A stretch of 64,000 nucleotides of DNA from Amaranthus tricolor (Eukaryota > Streptophyta > Magnoliopsida > Caryophyllales > Amaranthaceae), in NCBI RefSeq assembly GCF_026212465.1, contig NC_080048.1:39382375-39446374 (forward strand). Direction: 5' to 3'. The translations under genes were made by a program, and so were the position numbers. Of the stretch, positions 24,101-34,000 are shown one piece after another. Every line of letters starts with the position of its first letter. Position 1 is the first letter of the stretch. Under the pieces are notes generated by a model, which was given only the letters and a program-made list of their open reading frames with translations, had not been told where the DNA came from and did no database searches.

Positions 24101-27100
24101 ACATGGTCCTCACCCAACATGTATCTTCCTCTTCTATGAACACTGAACTGCACAATGGTCCAAGTATTAAAATATTGAGGAAATACAATATTATAGAGTG
24201 GAGCAGGTTCTAGTTTGCATGAGTCTGGATCCGGTTGGATGTTTATGCTGTTATAGTCTTATATCAAACTTAATGATATTGATTTCTATATCATGGATAT
24301 ACTTGGATGTTTGTTTACTATGACTATACTCAACATGTTTTCTAATCGTATAGGTTTGTGCAATCTACCTGTATATGACTATTAATTCATATTTCAACTG
24401 AATTACTTGACTTTAAAAATGTTAGTTTTTTACTTTGTTTGAACATTCCACAGGATGATGGGAAAAAATTAGCTCTTGAATTTCTTGAATTTCTTGTCAA
24501 GCATTATCGTGTCATGAGAGAACCTGAGACTACATTACAGGCGTTCCTACTATCAGTGGTATGTATTGCCTCCTTTTACTTTGTATTGTTATTTCTGTAG
24601 AGAATTCCTGTACAGATGCTTCATGAGAACTGTTTACTCTTCTAGTTATCACTTTACTGATATATATTTGGTACACACATTATTTTTCATCATTGTCTTC
24701 GATGTTATGTTTTCATTGTTTAATTTTTTTTTTATTTGTGGACGGCATCCTCTCGTTGCTCTCTGTTCTTCTGTTTAATTAAGGGATTCGATCACCCTTT
24801 CGAAGAAGTCCTTTTTCGGTTTTACATTATTATGAATATTAATATTAATGATTCTGCTAGTTTTTAGCAATCATTCTTTTCTTTTTGGTATCTTAGACTT
24901 TGAATAAATGTTGTTCTGTTTGCACACTTTCATGTTGGATAGTGTTGGACTGCAATGGAGGAGCTGAAGAATAAAGTTGATCACAAATCGTCTCTCAGCA
25001 TCGCTAGAGAAAGGATGGGTTTCAATTGTTCAGGAAATGAGGCTGAAGATATATATTCAAAGTTAAAACTGAAATTGGAACTTTCTAGGCCTAAAACAGA
25101 GAATGGTTTTGAGAAATATATGAAGAAGGTCGAAAGGGCATGTAACAAGAAAATGGAGAAGCTGAGGGAAAAGCATGATGAAGAACTCGAGAAATTTGAA
25201 AAATCCTTTGAGGATGAGAGGATGAAGCTAGAAAAAAGGTGTAAAGTGGAGTCAGCCTTTATCCGTGCTACGCATGCCAACTCTTCAGTTGGAATTGATA
25301 AGTTGAGGGCCTTGGATAAAGATTATGCTAAGAAGATGGAAGAGCTAGAGAGGAAAATTTCAATTCGCCGCAAAGAACTGGAAGCTAGGCATCAGATTGA
25401 AAGAAATGCTGAACAGGAGAAGATAGCTGGTCATATGGAACGAGTTAAATCCTTGAGTCACCATAAGGTGCCGGAGGAGTCTGATGGTCAGAATGGGGTC
25501 AAATCTCAAGTTGCAGAACCTATTGTGTTGGATAAAAATTCAAATGGAACAGTTTCGATTAATGGAAATTTTCCAACGCAGCAAGATTCGGAGAGAGAAG
25601 CATCTAAGGCAACCATGGATGTTACGGAATCAATAGTTTCTGCGTTGCGTGAGGATATGGAGAACTCAAGTACACAGAGACTGACCTGTGAGATTGATGA
25701 TTCTATAAATGCTTCGGAGAACATAGCAGCTCTGAAGGGTGATGGCACTGGAACGTGTCGACCAGAACAGCTGTGTGCTTCTTCTACTGGACAGACTGAT
25801 AAAGATACCAATTCAACGGATGATGTGATAGCAGATAGCTCAAGTGCTCTAGTGAGAGATCAAATTAATGAAGCTAGCTCCTCCAAACAGCAACTTACTT
25901 CTGATACGACCCAGGTTTACTGATTTCCTATCTCTTAAATGTTTTGATGTCAAAGTTACTCTGCTCAAATTTCTACTCCAGGTTTTTATCGTCTTTCTGA
26001 TTCTCCTAAATTTCCGTCTGTAGAATAATTTTTCATCTGGTAGAAAGCCTTGTGTAAATGGCTACCTTACTGGTGTTTGTTAGGAGACAAGTCATTAGAG
26101 GAGTCTTAACAATATGAGCAAATTTCTGGTGTATTCATTAAAATATCAAAACTTGAAGAGAGAAGAATAACGGGAGAAATGGGAAAACACCATGTCTTTC
26201 ACATTGTGTTTTTGTCAAAAAGTTGTTAAAATTTTGTGATTGTTTTTGCTTTCACAACACTATGGCTTATTTTTTTGAGCTCTTCAATTGATAGATAAGT
26301 GTAATTACTGATCAAATGAAATGTTCTTAGTGTTGTTTGTGTTTTCTAACTGAATGTGGACTTTCTTATTCTCCCTCTTCAATAGTGTGAAGGAAAATAG
26401 AAAATAGTTGTACGCAATACTTTCCATTTTCTGGTGGGTCGTTGGCCAATGTCTTTGTTTCTTCTGATTGTCTATGAAAATCCGCTGGTTTGTGCACAAT
26501 TGTAGTATGATGGACTAGTTTTTTTTTTTGTCTATGCTCTTTATCAAAGCAATCTGCTTCTCCTTATTAGTTCATGGTTAACTATCTTTTATTTAATAGG
26601 CTATTATTATTTGGTCAGGGCCATGGAGATGACTCTCGTAATAGGGTGGAAGAGCTAGTGTCGCATGCTACTAGAATACCCAATATTTTCGGCATAGATG
26701 AAACACCTCCAGTAAACTCCAACCATGTATCAGTACGGCAAGATAGAACAAGCGGTTCTATGGAATGTTCTTTAGATGCGTGGGTCAACAACAATCAAAT
26801 AGATTTTCCTCCAAATAGGAGACTTGATAATCAGCCAAGTGAAAATCATAACTCTACTGAGTATACCACTACCTCACTTCATCAGGATCACAATGGTGGC
26901 AATCAATCAGGTGAAGCTGTTTCACTGCCCCTTCCACAGTTGGCAGCTGATCAATCTACTAACACAAATTATGTCTCAAATGGAACTTATGCACCGATAC
27001 CTGGAGTTGTCACTTCTCATGGAAGCCACCCAAGTAGAGTACAAGTGCCTATTTCTGCTATCCCCCGGGCTCAAACATCCTTTCCTGATCCTCTTGAAAT

Positions 27101-28463
27101 TGAATTTGATAATGCACATAGAGAGATGCAATTAATCATGCATAATCATGAAGGAGAGGTTGGTGCTTGATTTTTCCTCATCACGCTTGTTCTTTGTCAT
27201 ATTATTTGTCAGCTTTCCTTAATAATCATCCTCCACTTCACCTTGCAGAAGTTGAAGCTGAAAACAGAATGTGATAAAGAAATTGAGGAAGTCATTGCTC
27301 AAATTAGAATGAAATATGAGAAGAAGCTCAATGAGGCAGAGTCATCATTTTTGCTCAAGAGGAATGAGCTTGAATTGTATAAAACCAAGGTCATGATGAA
27401 CAAGAAATTGGCAGAAGCCTTTCGATCTAAATGCACAGATTACAAGGCATCTTCAAAAATCCAACAAGGTATATAACTATCAAACTAGGTTTAGGTATAA
27501 AATCAAACACGATGAGTTTTAGTAAGGAGAATCATATTTAATTTTTTTCTTTTCATATTACACCTGTGCCATCAAATGGCTCCGACCTAGGCAGCGTTTG
27601 GTGATTGGATGTATGCAACCTCACTCATGTTACTTGTTAGAGATAACAAAGGTTGTTTTCGATTGCTCCTTGGTATCAAACATCTAACGCACATGATTTA
27701 ATGAGCTATTTTTAACGGAGTATAATTCGTTATAGTCCGAAGCCAAATAACTATAAATCTTTGGTCCCATCGAAATAAGGGACATATTCTTAGGAGTGTC
27801 CCTTGCTTCAAACTTTTCTAGTGATGCCATTTTGATATGCTTCTCACAGTAATTCACATTTCAGGTATGCCTTCCAATCCTATACAGAGTGCCTCTCAAT
27901 CGTATCATACAAGACCTTCTCTTCCTGCTGGTTTATTTTCTACTACGCCGCAATCTGTACGCGGTGTTTCTCCTGCTACCTTCTCGACGCAATCCAGAAT
28001 CGCACGTATGAACCCTGCAGCACCAACTGCAAGACAACAGCAGCAAGTTCGGCGTGAAGCACCTGCTGAATCCACTCACAATCAGTCCTTTGTATCTTCT
28101 CCACGCGCCATTTCTTCAAATAGTATGTTCATCATACAGCCAACTAACAATCCAACGTCTACCACAGCACTGTCACTTCCAATACCTCCACCTCCACCTC
28201 CACAACCACCATTATCTCAATTAAACCATCGTGTTCAATCTGAAGGTTCGATGGGGAAGGCATCTCAAGTTAGTTTACAGTCAAGTGCGACTGAGTTGCG
28301 TGAAGGAGACGTTAATCAACCTTCTAACAACGTACTTCCTTTGCCAGATAACGTGAGAAATTGCGACTCTTGGGACTTGTCTCAATTTGAGGAGGCAACA
28401 AATATACAACCACCTTCATCTTCTTCTAATGTAGATGTAGTTTGCTTATCTGATGATGAGTGA
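117..28463 (+). CDS. MOM1: MOM1-like transcriptional gene-silencing protein
   Basis: Nineteen exons: 117-597, 671-1166, 4022-4097, 8134-8270, 12447-12625, 12884-13014, 13137-13412, 13539-13679, 18657-18908, 20024-20164, 20249-20542, 21101-21280, 22097-23012, 23103-23311, 24454-24558, 24943-25914, 26619-27158, 27249-27468, 27865-28463; 2,114 aa. Order of parts: basic N-terminus, Gly/Glu repeat (about 184-242), PHD finger of C4-H-C3 pattern (about 385-430), two chromodomain-like segments (about 457-500 and 527-575), SNF2-like region (about 593-1045), coiled coil (about 1350-1500), proline-rich and disordered stretches, a CMM2-like segment (about 1820-1905) and an acidic tail VVCLSDDE. Known for the family: MOM1 keeps transposons silent in the nucleus largely independently of DNA methylation, through CMM2. 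Seen here: the Walker A GKT, the DEAH box and the arginine fingers are missing. Exon 4 must end at CTT|gtgggt to keep the PHD frame. The exon 7 start could instead be 13113. Confidence 0.9.
722..916 (+). repeat. In-frame Gly-Glu hexamer repeat within MOM1-like exon 2
   Basis: Tandem GGTGAA/GGCGAA-type hexamers, with AGC and AGA variants, encode an acidic Gly-Glu-Ser-rich tract that ends in a run of Glu. The repeat keeps the reading frame between the exon 2 borders. The other frames give apparently long but meaningless Lys/Val or Pro/Ser reading frames. Confidence 0.85.
1167..4021 (+). other. MOM1-like intron 2
   Basis: Intron from AG|gtaatg to tttgcag|TC. AT-rich with T-rich runs. No coding region, RNA gene or element with definable ends was recognised; the short reading frames here lack family resemblance. 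Confidence 0.7.
5544..6012. mobile_element. Small non-autonomous element, CTTAGTTTTRAAAAGC family
   Basis: Starts CTTAGTTTTGAAAAGCGCGCC and ends GAGCTTTTAAAACTAAG, so its ends are inverted repeats. Just inside both ends lie GC-rich words (TTGCGCTT, GCGCC, GTGCGC) around an AT-rich core. Related ends occur at 17072-17616, and one-sided matches at 14780-14797, 15300-15330 and 16577-16600. No clear target duplication was seen, so the superfamily is unassigned. Confidence 0.5.
6860..6880 (+). repeat. Poly-G run of 21 bases
   Basis: An uninterrupted G21 tract in intron 3 of the MOM1-like gene, on the transcribed-RNA strand. Runs of this length are prone to length error in sequencing and can form G-quadruplex structures. 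Confidence 0.95.
8271..12446 (+). other. MOM1-like intron 4, 4.2 kb
   Basis: Between CTT|gtgggt and ttctag|GCACTG. Holds a hAT-like MITE at 9115-9329 and stretches rich in GGGTC/GGGTT near 9860-10100 that resemble transposon ends but have no definable borders. The rest is unrecognised AT-rich intron. Confidence 0.65.
9115..9329. mobile_element. hAT-like MITE, 215 bp
   Basis: Terminal inverted repeat ATAGTGTAAAA at both ends. Flanked by gcaccaac (9107-9114) and gcaccagc (9330-9337), a 7/8 match that fits an 8-bp hAT target duplication. Inside the left end lies the word GCGGTAACGGTCGCGATCGCGG. An inverted, diverged copy sits at 45234-45463. Confidence 0.6.
14824..15093 (-). repeat. Cassandra 3' LTR (in minus orientation), 270 bp
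   Basis: Runs TGTAACACACC to TATCACA. The 5S-like block lies at about 14930-15010. It resembles the other LTR throughout the part not broken by insertion. Confidence 0.85.
15211..16248 (-). repeat. Cassandra 5' LTR (in minus orientation), split
   Basis: Outer parts 15211-15298 and 16079-16248 together match the intact LTR in order. The 780-bp interruption lies just before the 5S-like block. Confidence 0.82.
15299..16078. mobile_element. Insertion nested in the Cassandra LTR
   Basis: Flanked by cgtgggc at 15292-15298 and 16079-16085 (7 bp, possibly 8 with one mismatch). Ends are rich in GCGCC/GGCGC words and the left end has GGCTTTTAAAAAGCACGCC, tying it to the CTTAGTTTT family. The core is T-rich and shows no transposase. 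Confidence 0.6.
17072..17616. mobile_element. Second CTTAGTTTT-family element, 545 bp
   Basis: Left end CTTATTTTTAAAAAGTGC; right end GCACGCTTTTTAAAACTAAG. GC-rich arms with repeated AAGGCGCAA/GGCGC words flank an AT-rich core, as in the copy at 5544-6012. No clear target duplication. Confidence 0.5.
19124..19290 (+). repeat. 55-bp tandem repeat, about 2.7 copies
   Basis: Units start TTTCCTATATCATGA and end CAACAAAGAGTTT or close variants, at 19124-19178, 19179-19233 and a rearranged partial unit at 19251-19290. Confidence 0.8.
19309..19526 (+). repeat. 116-bp tandem duplication
   Basis: Units begin AGCTTAGGAGTTGTTTGCTT and end GGGCTCTACTGAAGTAT, at 19309-19410 and 19425-19526, offset by 116 bp and highly similar. 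Confidence 0.88.
20643..20782. mobile_element. Small foldback element in MOM1-like intron 11
   Basis: Left arm AGCCCTAAGGGCTATGTG and right arm GTACATAGCCCTTGGGCT form an imperfect inverted repeat around an AT-rich centre, about 140 bp in all. A target duplication is not convincing. Confidence 0.55.
23312..24453 (+). other. MOM1-like intron 14
   Basis: Intron between CTTAAG|gtatgc and ccacag|GATGAT. About 23560-24130 reads unlike typical intron filler on the minus strand, with a short KAYDSV-like peptide. Stop codons and lack of further motifs prevent calling a LINE fragment. Confidence 0.5.
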
Positions 28464-29529
28464 TTAAAGACATTATCTTTGGAAATTTTTATTATCGTCC
28501 TCACAATTTAATCTAGTTGGGGCTTTAAGGAGTAGAAGCCCGTAGTGTGCAAGTTGTATAGTCATTTGCCACTATGTGACATTGGCTTTGTAACTACTAA
28601 CCGCTAATAGTTGGTTTTGCAACAAATATATTTAGTGCTGGTTCTAATTGCATTTCTTTCTTATGAAGTGTTTTTTTTCCATCTTTTTTCACAGGATGTA
28701 TATTGTCCATATAGGATGGATTTTTTGATTGAAAAAAATAACAGCGAACACTGGGTTTATTTGTTATCGTTTTTTGATCTAGTTCTCAGTTTTTTTGTAA
28801 ATTAAAAACCAAATATTTGAAATCAGACAAAATGGTATCAATTTTTAGTTTGTCAATTTTTAAAATTATTATATTTCTATTGAATTCGACAAAATGATAC
28901 TCAAACGGACATGTACAAAATAAACAAGCGGTTAAATGTATCAAGTATCATATCATGCCTTCAACCAATTACACTCCCATAAGAATCTTGTATTCATGTC
29001 GAACCAATTTCACAACAAGAAAGCTAATATAGAACTTCTCAATTAATCATGTAATCAGAGTGTAGATATAATGTTTTAGGTGCTGGTTTCATATCATTTG
29101 TGCATATCCATTTCAAGTCTCAACATACGACTATATCTTATAGCATTGTACATAATTTTACCTGCTGTTTTTCAACACGGAGGGCCATGGTTTTGATACC
29201 TCGTAGACAAACCCAACAGTCAATAACTTAGTTATCAAATAGTGGTCTTCTTCAATGGTGGAGGTCTTCCTCTTCAATAACTTAGTCCCACATCGGTGCT
29301 CTATTCATGAGCTAATTTTTGGTTTCATTTATTTTGATGTGTTCCAGAAAACAATCCCACATCGGAAGATTAATCAAACAATAACAAGTTTATATAGTTA
29401 GTTCATCTGCTATTAAATAATTGTTTGAATGTTAAAAAACAAGCTGCTCCAAAAACAAAAAAATACAACTACTTCAAGTTCAGTACTATTAAAATTTTAA
29501 ATTTTTTTTTTTTTTTTTTTTTTTATAAA

Positions 29530-29655
29530 TCGCTATTAGTAACAGCGACTTAAGGGGTTGACTGGTCAACTCCTTAAGTCGCTGTTACTAACAGCGACTT
29601 AGGCCCTTTCAATTTTTTTTTTCTCCTCATTCGCTGTTACTAACAGCGACTTACC
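29530..29655. repeat. GTTAGTAAC palindrome cluster with a 68-bp hairpin
   Basis: Positions 29530-29597 form a near-perfect inverted repeat, 33-bp arms with two mismatches and a 2-base loop. Each arm contains CGCTGTTAGTAACAGCG or a one-base variant, itself palindromic. A third copy lies at about 29630-29650. The rightward flank (to about 29760) resembles the outer terminal repeat of the MULE at 53.8-58.3 kb, suggesting a small relative of that element. Confidence 0.7.
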
Positions 29656-30057
29656 CGAGGCTAGGCTTGAATGTACGGAAGCTTATTTTGGGACATAAGT
29701 TTTCCCGAATCTTATATTCGGAATTAAATTGTTTATTTATCTTATTTTTTTCAATCTTTCACAATAACAAAGGCCCTAAGTTAGTGGTTATATCTATCAT
29801 CTATGTATAGGATCATTGGCATTGGTAACAATTTTAGATACATTTGCTTGTATTGTTAAGTATTCTATATTTAAAATTGCTGACATTTTTAGCAGATTTA
29901 TTCACTATTTTTAAATGGCTAAATTTATTGGTGCTTTGTAATTTTTTATTTTAATGCAAATTTTATTTTGAATAAGCCTTGATTTTAACTTGTATCATAA
30001 AACGACAATCATGTTTTTCAACTTTTCACGAGCGATTATAACATTTCATATTTACTA

Positions 30058-30423
30058 CTCCCTCCGTTCCTTTTTGATCTTCCACATTACTATAACGGGT
30101 AGTTTCAAAAGTTCTTCCACTTTAGAATACTTTCTATTTTTAGAAAGTTTTTATCTCACTTTTACCCCTTAAAATCCCCCTTTTCTTTTAATGTACCCAT
30201 TTTCTTTTATTTATAATTATTTTCTCTCTCGTACTTCCAATACAATCATTACTTCACACTACTATTTAATTAAAATAATACCCACTACAACCTCATACTT
30301 CCAATACAATCATTACTTCCCACTATTATATAATTAAAATAATACTCACTACCACCAAAGATTTTCTTTTTCTTAATCTTTGTGAAATACCCAAATAGGA
30401 AGAACAAATAGGAACGGAGGGAG
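30058..30423. mobile_element. Stowaway-like MITE, 366 bp
   Basis: Terminal inverted repeats CTCCCTCCGTTCC and GGAACGGAGGGAG, flanked by TA on both sides (30056-30057 and 30424-30425), as expected for the Tc1/mariner Stowaway group. The interior holds a 64-bp tandem duplication starting at 30232 and 30296. Confidence 0.9.
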
Positions 30424-30864
30424 TAATTTTTAAAATTGTTATCTTCAAAATTCAACATTCATTTCATAAAATAAGCAATACATCTATGTTTCTCTGACAT
30501 TGCTCCTTGAAAAATAACACAAGCATTATAAAAAGTGAATGAGTTAATATTTTAGTGGAGTATTATAATTAAGTTTGTAATTTATTGATAGGTTAATAAT
30601 ATCCTTTAATTTAAAAAAGATAAATAATTATATATTTAAATGGGTAGTAAGTTGAGTTTTGATATAATTAAAAAAAAAAGGTTAAGTTTTGATAAGACAT
30701 AAAAATTTAATTTCAATGAAAAGTTCAATTAAAAAGTGCTACTCCATGAACATAAGCAAAGTTAAGCAAAAATTGCTACTCCAGTCTCCATGTAGTAAAA
30801 AGAATACAAAAAAATCATTTCAAAATATTTTATAGAAAAAACAAAGGAAGTAGAGCCTCAACGG

Positions 30865-30925
30865 TTCTGGAAGTGGTGGAAAGTTCTGGAACCTCTACCC
30901 TCACTCTTGGGTTGGGTTTATATCA
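30865..30925 (+). promoter_or_regulatory. CPN60A promoter: heat-shock element and TATA box
   Basis: GGAAAGTTCTGGAA at 30878-30891 contains GAA, TTC, GAA at exact 5-bp spacing (30879, 30884, 30889), the core of a heat-shock-factor site. A further TTCtgGAA lies at 30865-30872. A TATA box (TTTATATCA) follows at 30917-30925, then a CT-rich leader up to the ATG at 31060. Confidence 0.65.
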
Positions 30926-31059
30926 TTTTCTCTCTCAAGTCTTAAGCCCTAGCCTAAAAACCCTATCTTCTGCTCCTTATCCTCCCCTCTGCACCATTTT
31001 AACACCAAACCCCTAATCTTTCTCTCTCTACCCTTTTTGCTTTCATTATCCCAACAAAA

Positions 31060-34000
31060 ATGGCTTCTGCTAATGCTATTTCAACCACTTCTATTCTTTC
31101 CTCGTCTAGAAAGGTAATTGCTTTCATTGTTTAGTTTTCTAATCCAGGCTTTTTTCGGTTAATTTTGTTCTCAGCAATTGTTAAGCTTTGCGCTTGTAGT
31201 TTTTGTATGTTCATTGAGTAATTGATAACCTAGATTTGATGGTACCTTAACTCTTTAGTGAATTGAAACTCGTAATTGTATCGGGTCTTTATTCTTTAAT
31301 CAGATAGGGTTTATCTGGGTAGAACCAATTTTTTCTGATAATTTATTGGAAATGTTTATCATTTCTAAATGAATTGGGTAGTTTTTTTTTATAATATTTT
31401 GCTGGTTTTGTATGATGTTTTAAAAGCTAAATTGAAGTTTGAGGATTGGGGGAATCAAATTTTCTGGTGATCATCTTGGTTGTTTTGTGTTGTACATGTT
31501 AGTAAAATGTTCAATGTATCCCACTTTATTGTTTCTGTAACTATGTTATGCCATGAATTTAGGGGTGTTTGACGAAAGCAATTCCTCAGCAAGCACGGAA
31601 GGTGAGCTATAAAACTTCGAGCAGGCGGTGTGTTGTTAGAGCCTCCGCGAAGGAAATCGCCTTTGACCAGAATTCAAGGGCTGCCCTTCAAGCTGGCATT
31701 GACAAACTTGCTGATGCCGTTGGACTTACCCTTGGTCCAAGAGGTATTTACTCTTGTCTTTTCTCATAATACCAAGTATTGAAGCTTGTGTTGCTCTCTT
31801 TCTTGGATTGTCTTTATTTTCTTTAAAATTTGCTAAATTTTTATTTAAAATTGCATTTTGATTCCGCTTTTTTCTGTTTTTGGCAATAGATTCACAATAA
31901 ATCTTATGATTTCGTCCACAAACTCGTTCTCCTCTCCATTTGTCAACATATTTCTTTCATTCTTATTCTAAACCAAACGTTAATAGAGCAACAAATATGA
32001 ATTATACCCATTGTAGCATACTAGAGAGAGTTTAAATCAGTAGATGAGGGTACGCATATTCTTGTTTAGGACTGTCTAAAACTGATCACATAGTGGGCTG
32101 GCCCATTATCCATGTCCTAAATATAGGACGGCTACATATGAGACTTCCTCGATGAGGGTGTATACACCATTTACTTGCTGACTGGATTGGTTAGCTTATC
32201 TTGGCAAAGTTGAACTTGTACCCTTTCAACAAAATAGTTTCTTTTGCCTTCTTGGGACTTGCTTTTAGAGTATCATTCCCCTTAATTTCTTTGTCATATG
32301 TGGAGTCATTGATTTGATTTCTTGCGTTATTGAATTTAAATCAAAAAATACGTAGATCATAGAATAGTTGTTCATATTCAGGCTAAGCTTTGCTTCCTGC
32401 GGTAAATTTCTTTTTGGATTTTATTTTCCAACGGATTATGTGTGTAGCACAACTTAACACCTTACAGCATGTGTAAAGTTTGACGTAATATTCACTGGAT
32501 TATTGTTGGATTGCTATTTTGAATGCTTTTTATTGACATGATGATAACTCTCGAACTTGGATCATTGTTCCACTTTTTTTAGGGAGAAATGTCGTCTTAG
32601 ATGAGTTTGGAAGCCCTAAGGTAGTTAATGATGGAGTTACCATTGCTCGGGCTATTGAATTGGCTGATGCAATGGAGAATGCTGGTGCTGCTTTAATTAG
32701 GGAGGTATGATATATTGATCTATGATGTTTTATTCCCTCTATGAGGTTGAACTTTTGTTTAATGGTTAAGGTACTGGGAATTATTGTATTGCACTATAAT
32801 TTCTGAGATGTGATTCTATTGTGTGGGTGAATCAAAAGGTTGCGAGCAAAACTAATGACTCTGCTGGTGATGGAACAACAACTGCTTCAGTTCTTGCACG
32901 TGAGATTATTAAACAGGGTCTTCTGAGTGTTACTTCTGGTGCCAACCCCGTGTCTTTGAAAAAAGGAATTGATAAAACTATTCAAGGGTTAGTGGAGGAA
33001 CTTGAAAAGAAAGCAAGGCCTGTCAATGGTCGTGAGGATATCAAAGGTATTGCTGGATGCCGGAATAAATGTTCTATTGATTCCCTTGTGTTGTCTTTAC
33101 ATGCTATTAGCAATTAGGCCTGTGCAATGGGCCGGATACAGGCTGGGTTGGGCTCTAGTAGAAACTGGGCCCCATATACAACCCCTATTATAGAGGGTCA
33201 GATCAGGGGCCCCAACGAGGGTGCACTGCACAGGCCTATTAGCAACGTGTGCTAGATGTGACTCATGTTAACATTTTATGTTTTCAGCTATTGCTTCCAT
33301 TTCTGCTGGTAACGATGATTTGATTGGAACTATGATTGCTGATGCTGTTGACAAAGTCGGCCCAGATGGTGTTTTGTCGATTGAGTCATCATCATCATTT
33401 GAGACTACTGTTGAAGTTGAAGAAGGAATGGAGGTTTGGAGCTTACATAACTTTGGAGATGCTTGCAATTTTTGTTCTTCCGTGTATATTTATGTATGAT
33501 CCGAGTTGTCTTGCCTTGCAGATTGATAGAGGGTACATTTCTCCTCAATTTGTTACAAATCCCGAAAAAGCAATTGTTGAATTTGAGAATGCCAGAGTTT
33601 TGGTTACTGACCAGAAGATCACCGCAATAAAGGACATTATCCCATTGTTGGAAAAGACTACTCAAATGAGAGCTCCTTTGCTAATCATTGCCGAGGATGT
33701 TACCGGTGAGGCATTGGCTACACTTGTTGTAAACAAGCTACGAGGTATTATCAATGTTGCCGCTATCAAAGCACCGGGTTTTGGTGAGAGGAGAAAGGCC
33801 ATGCTTCAAGATATTGCTATCCTGACAGGTAAATAAATATTTATGTTGTGGGATATAGTCCTTGGACAGGGGAGGTTCTAAGCAACATGATAAAAAATAT
33901 CATATTTTTTAAAATTAGAGTACTCAATATTCCGTAGAATATATAAGTGTTCAAAGATACAAAGTTGTTAGAAAAATATCATTTTTTAAAATTGCTCCGG

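Larger units (their letters stand above)
28464..31059. other. Intergenic region between MOM1-like and CPN60A
   Basis: Contains the 3' flank of the MOM1-like gene, two TCCCACATCGG words (near 29286 and 29350) of the kind seen in plant LTR fragments, the palindromic-module cluster at 29530-29655, a Stowaway-like MITE at 30058-30423, and the CPN60A promoter. No additional gene was seen. Confidence 0.7.

Noticed and set aside
23560..24130. LINE reverse-transcriptase fragment on the minus strand
   Set aside because: Only a KAYDSV-like hexapeptide was seen; stops and absence of the other RT motifs make the call unsafe.
29284..29358. Full LTR retrotransposon marked by two TCCCACATCGG words
   Set aside because: No paired TG...CA ends, primer site or target duplication could be found around them.
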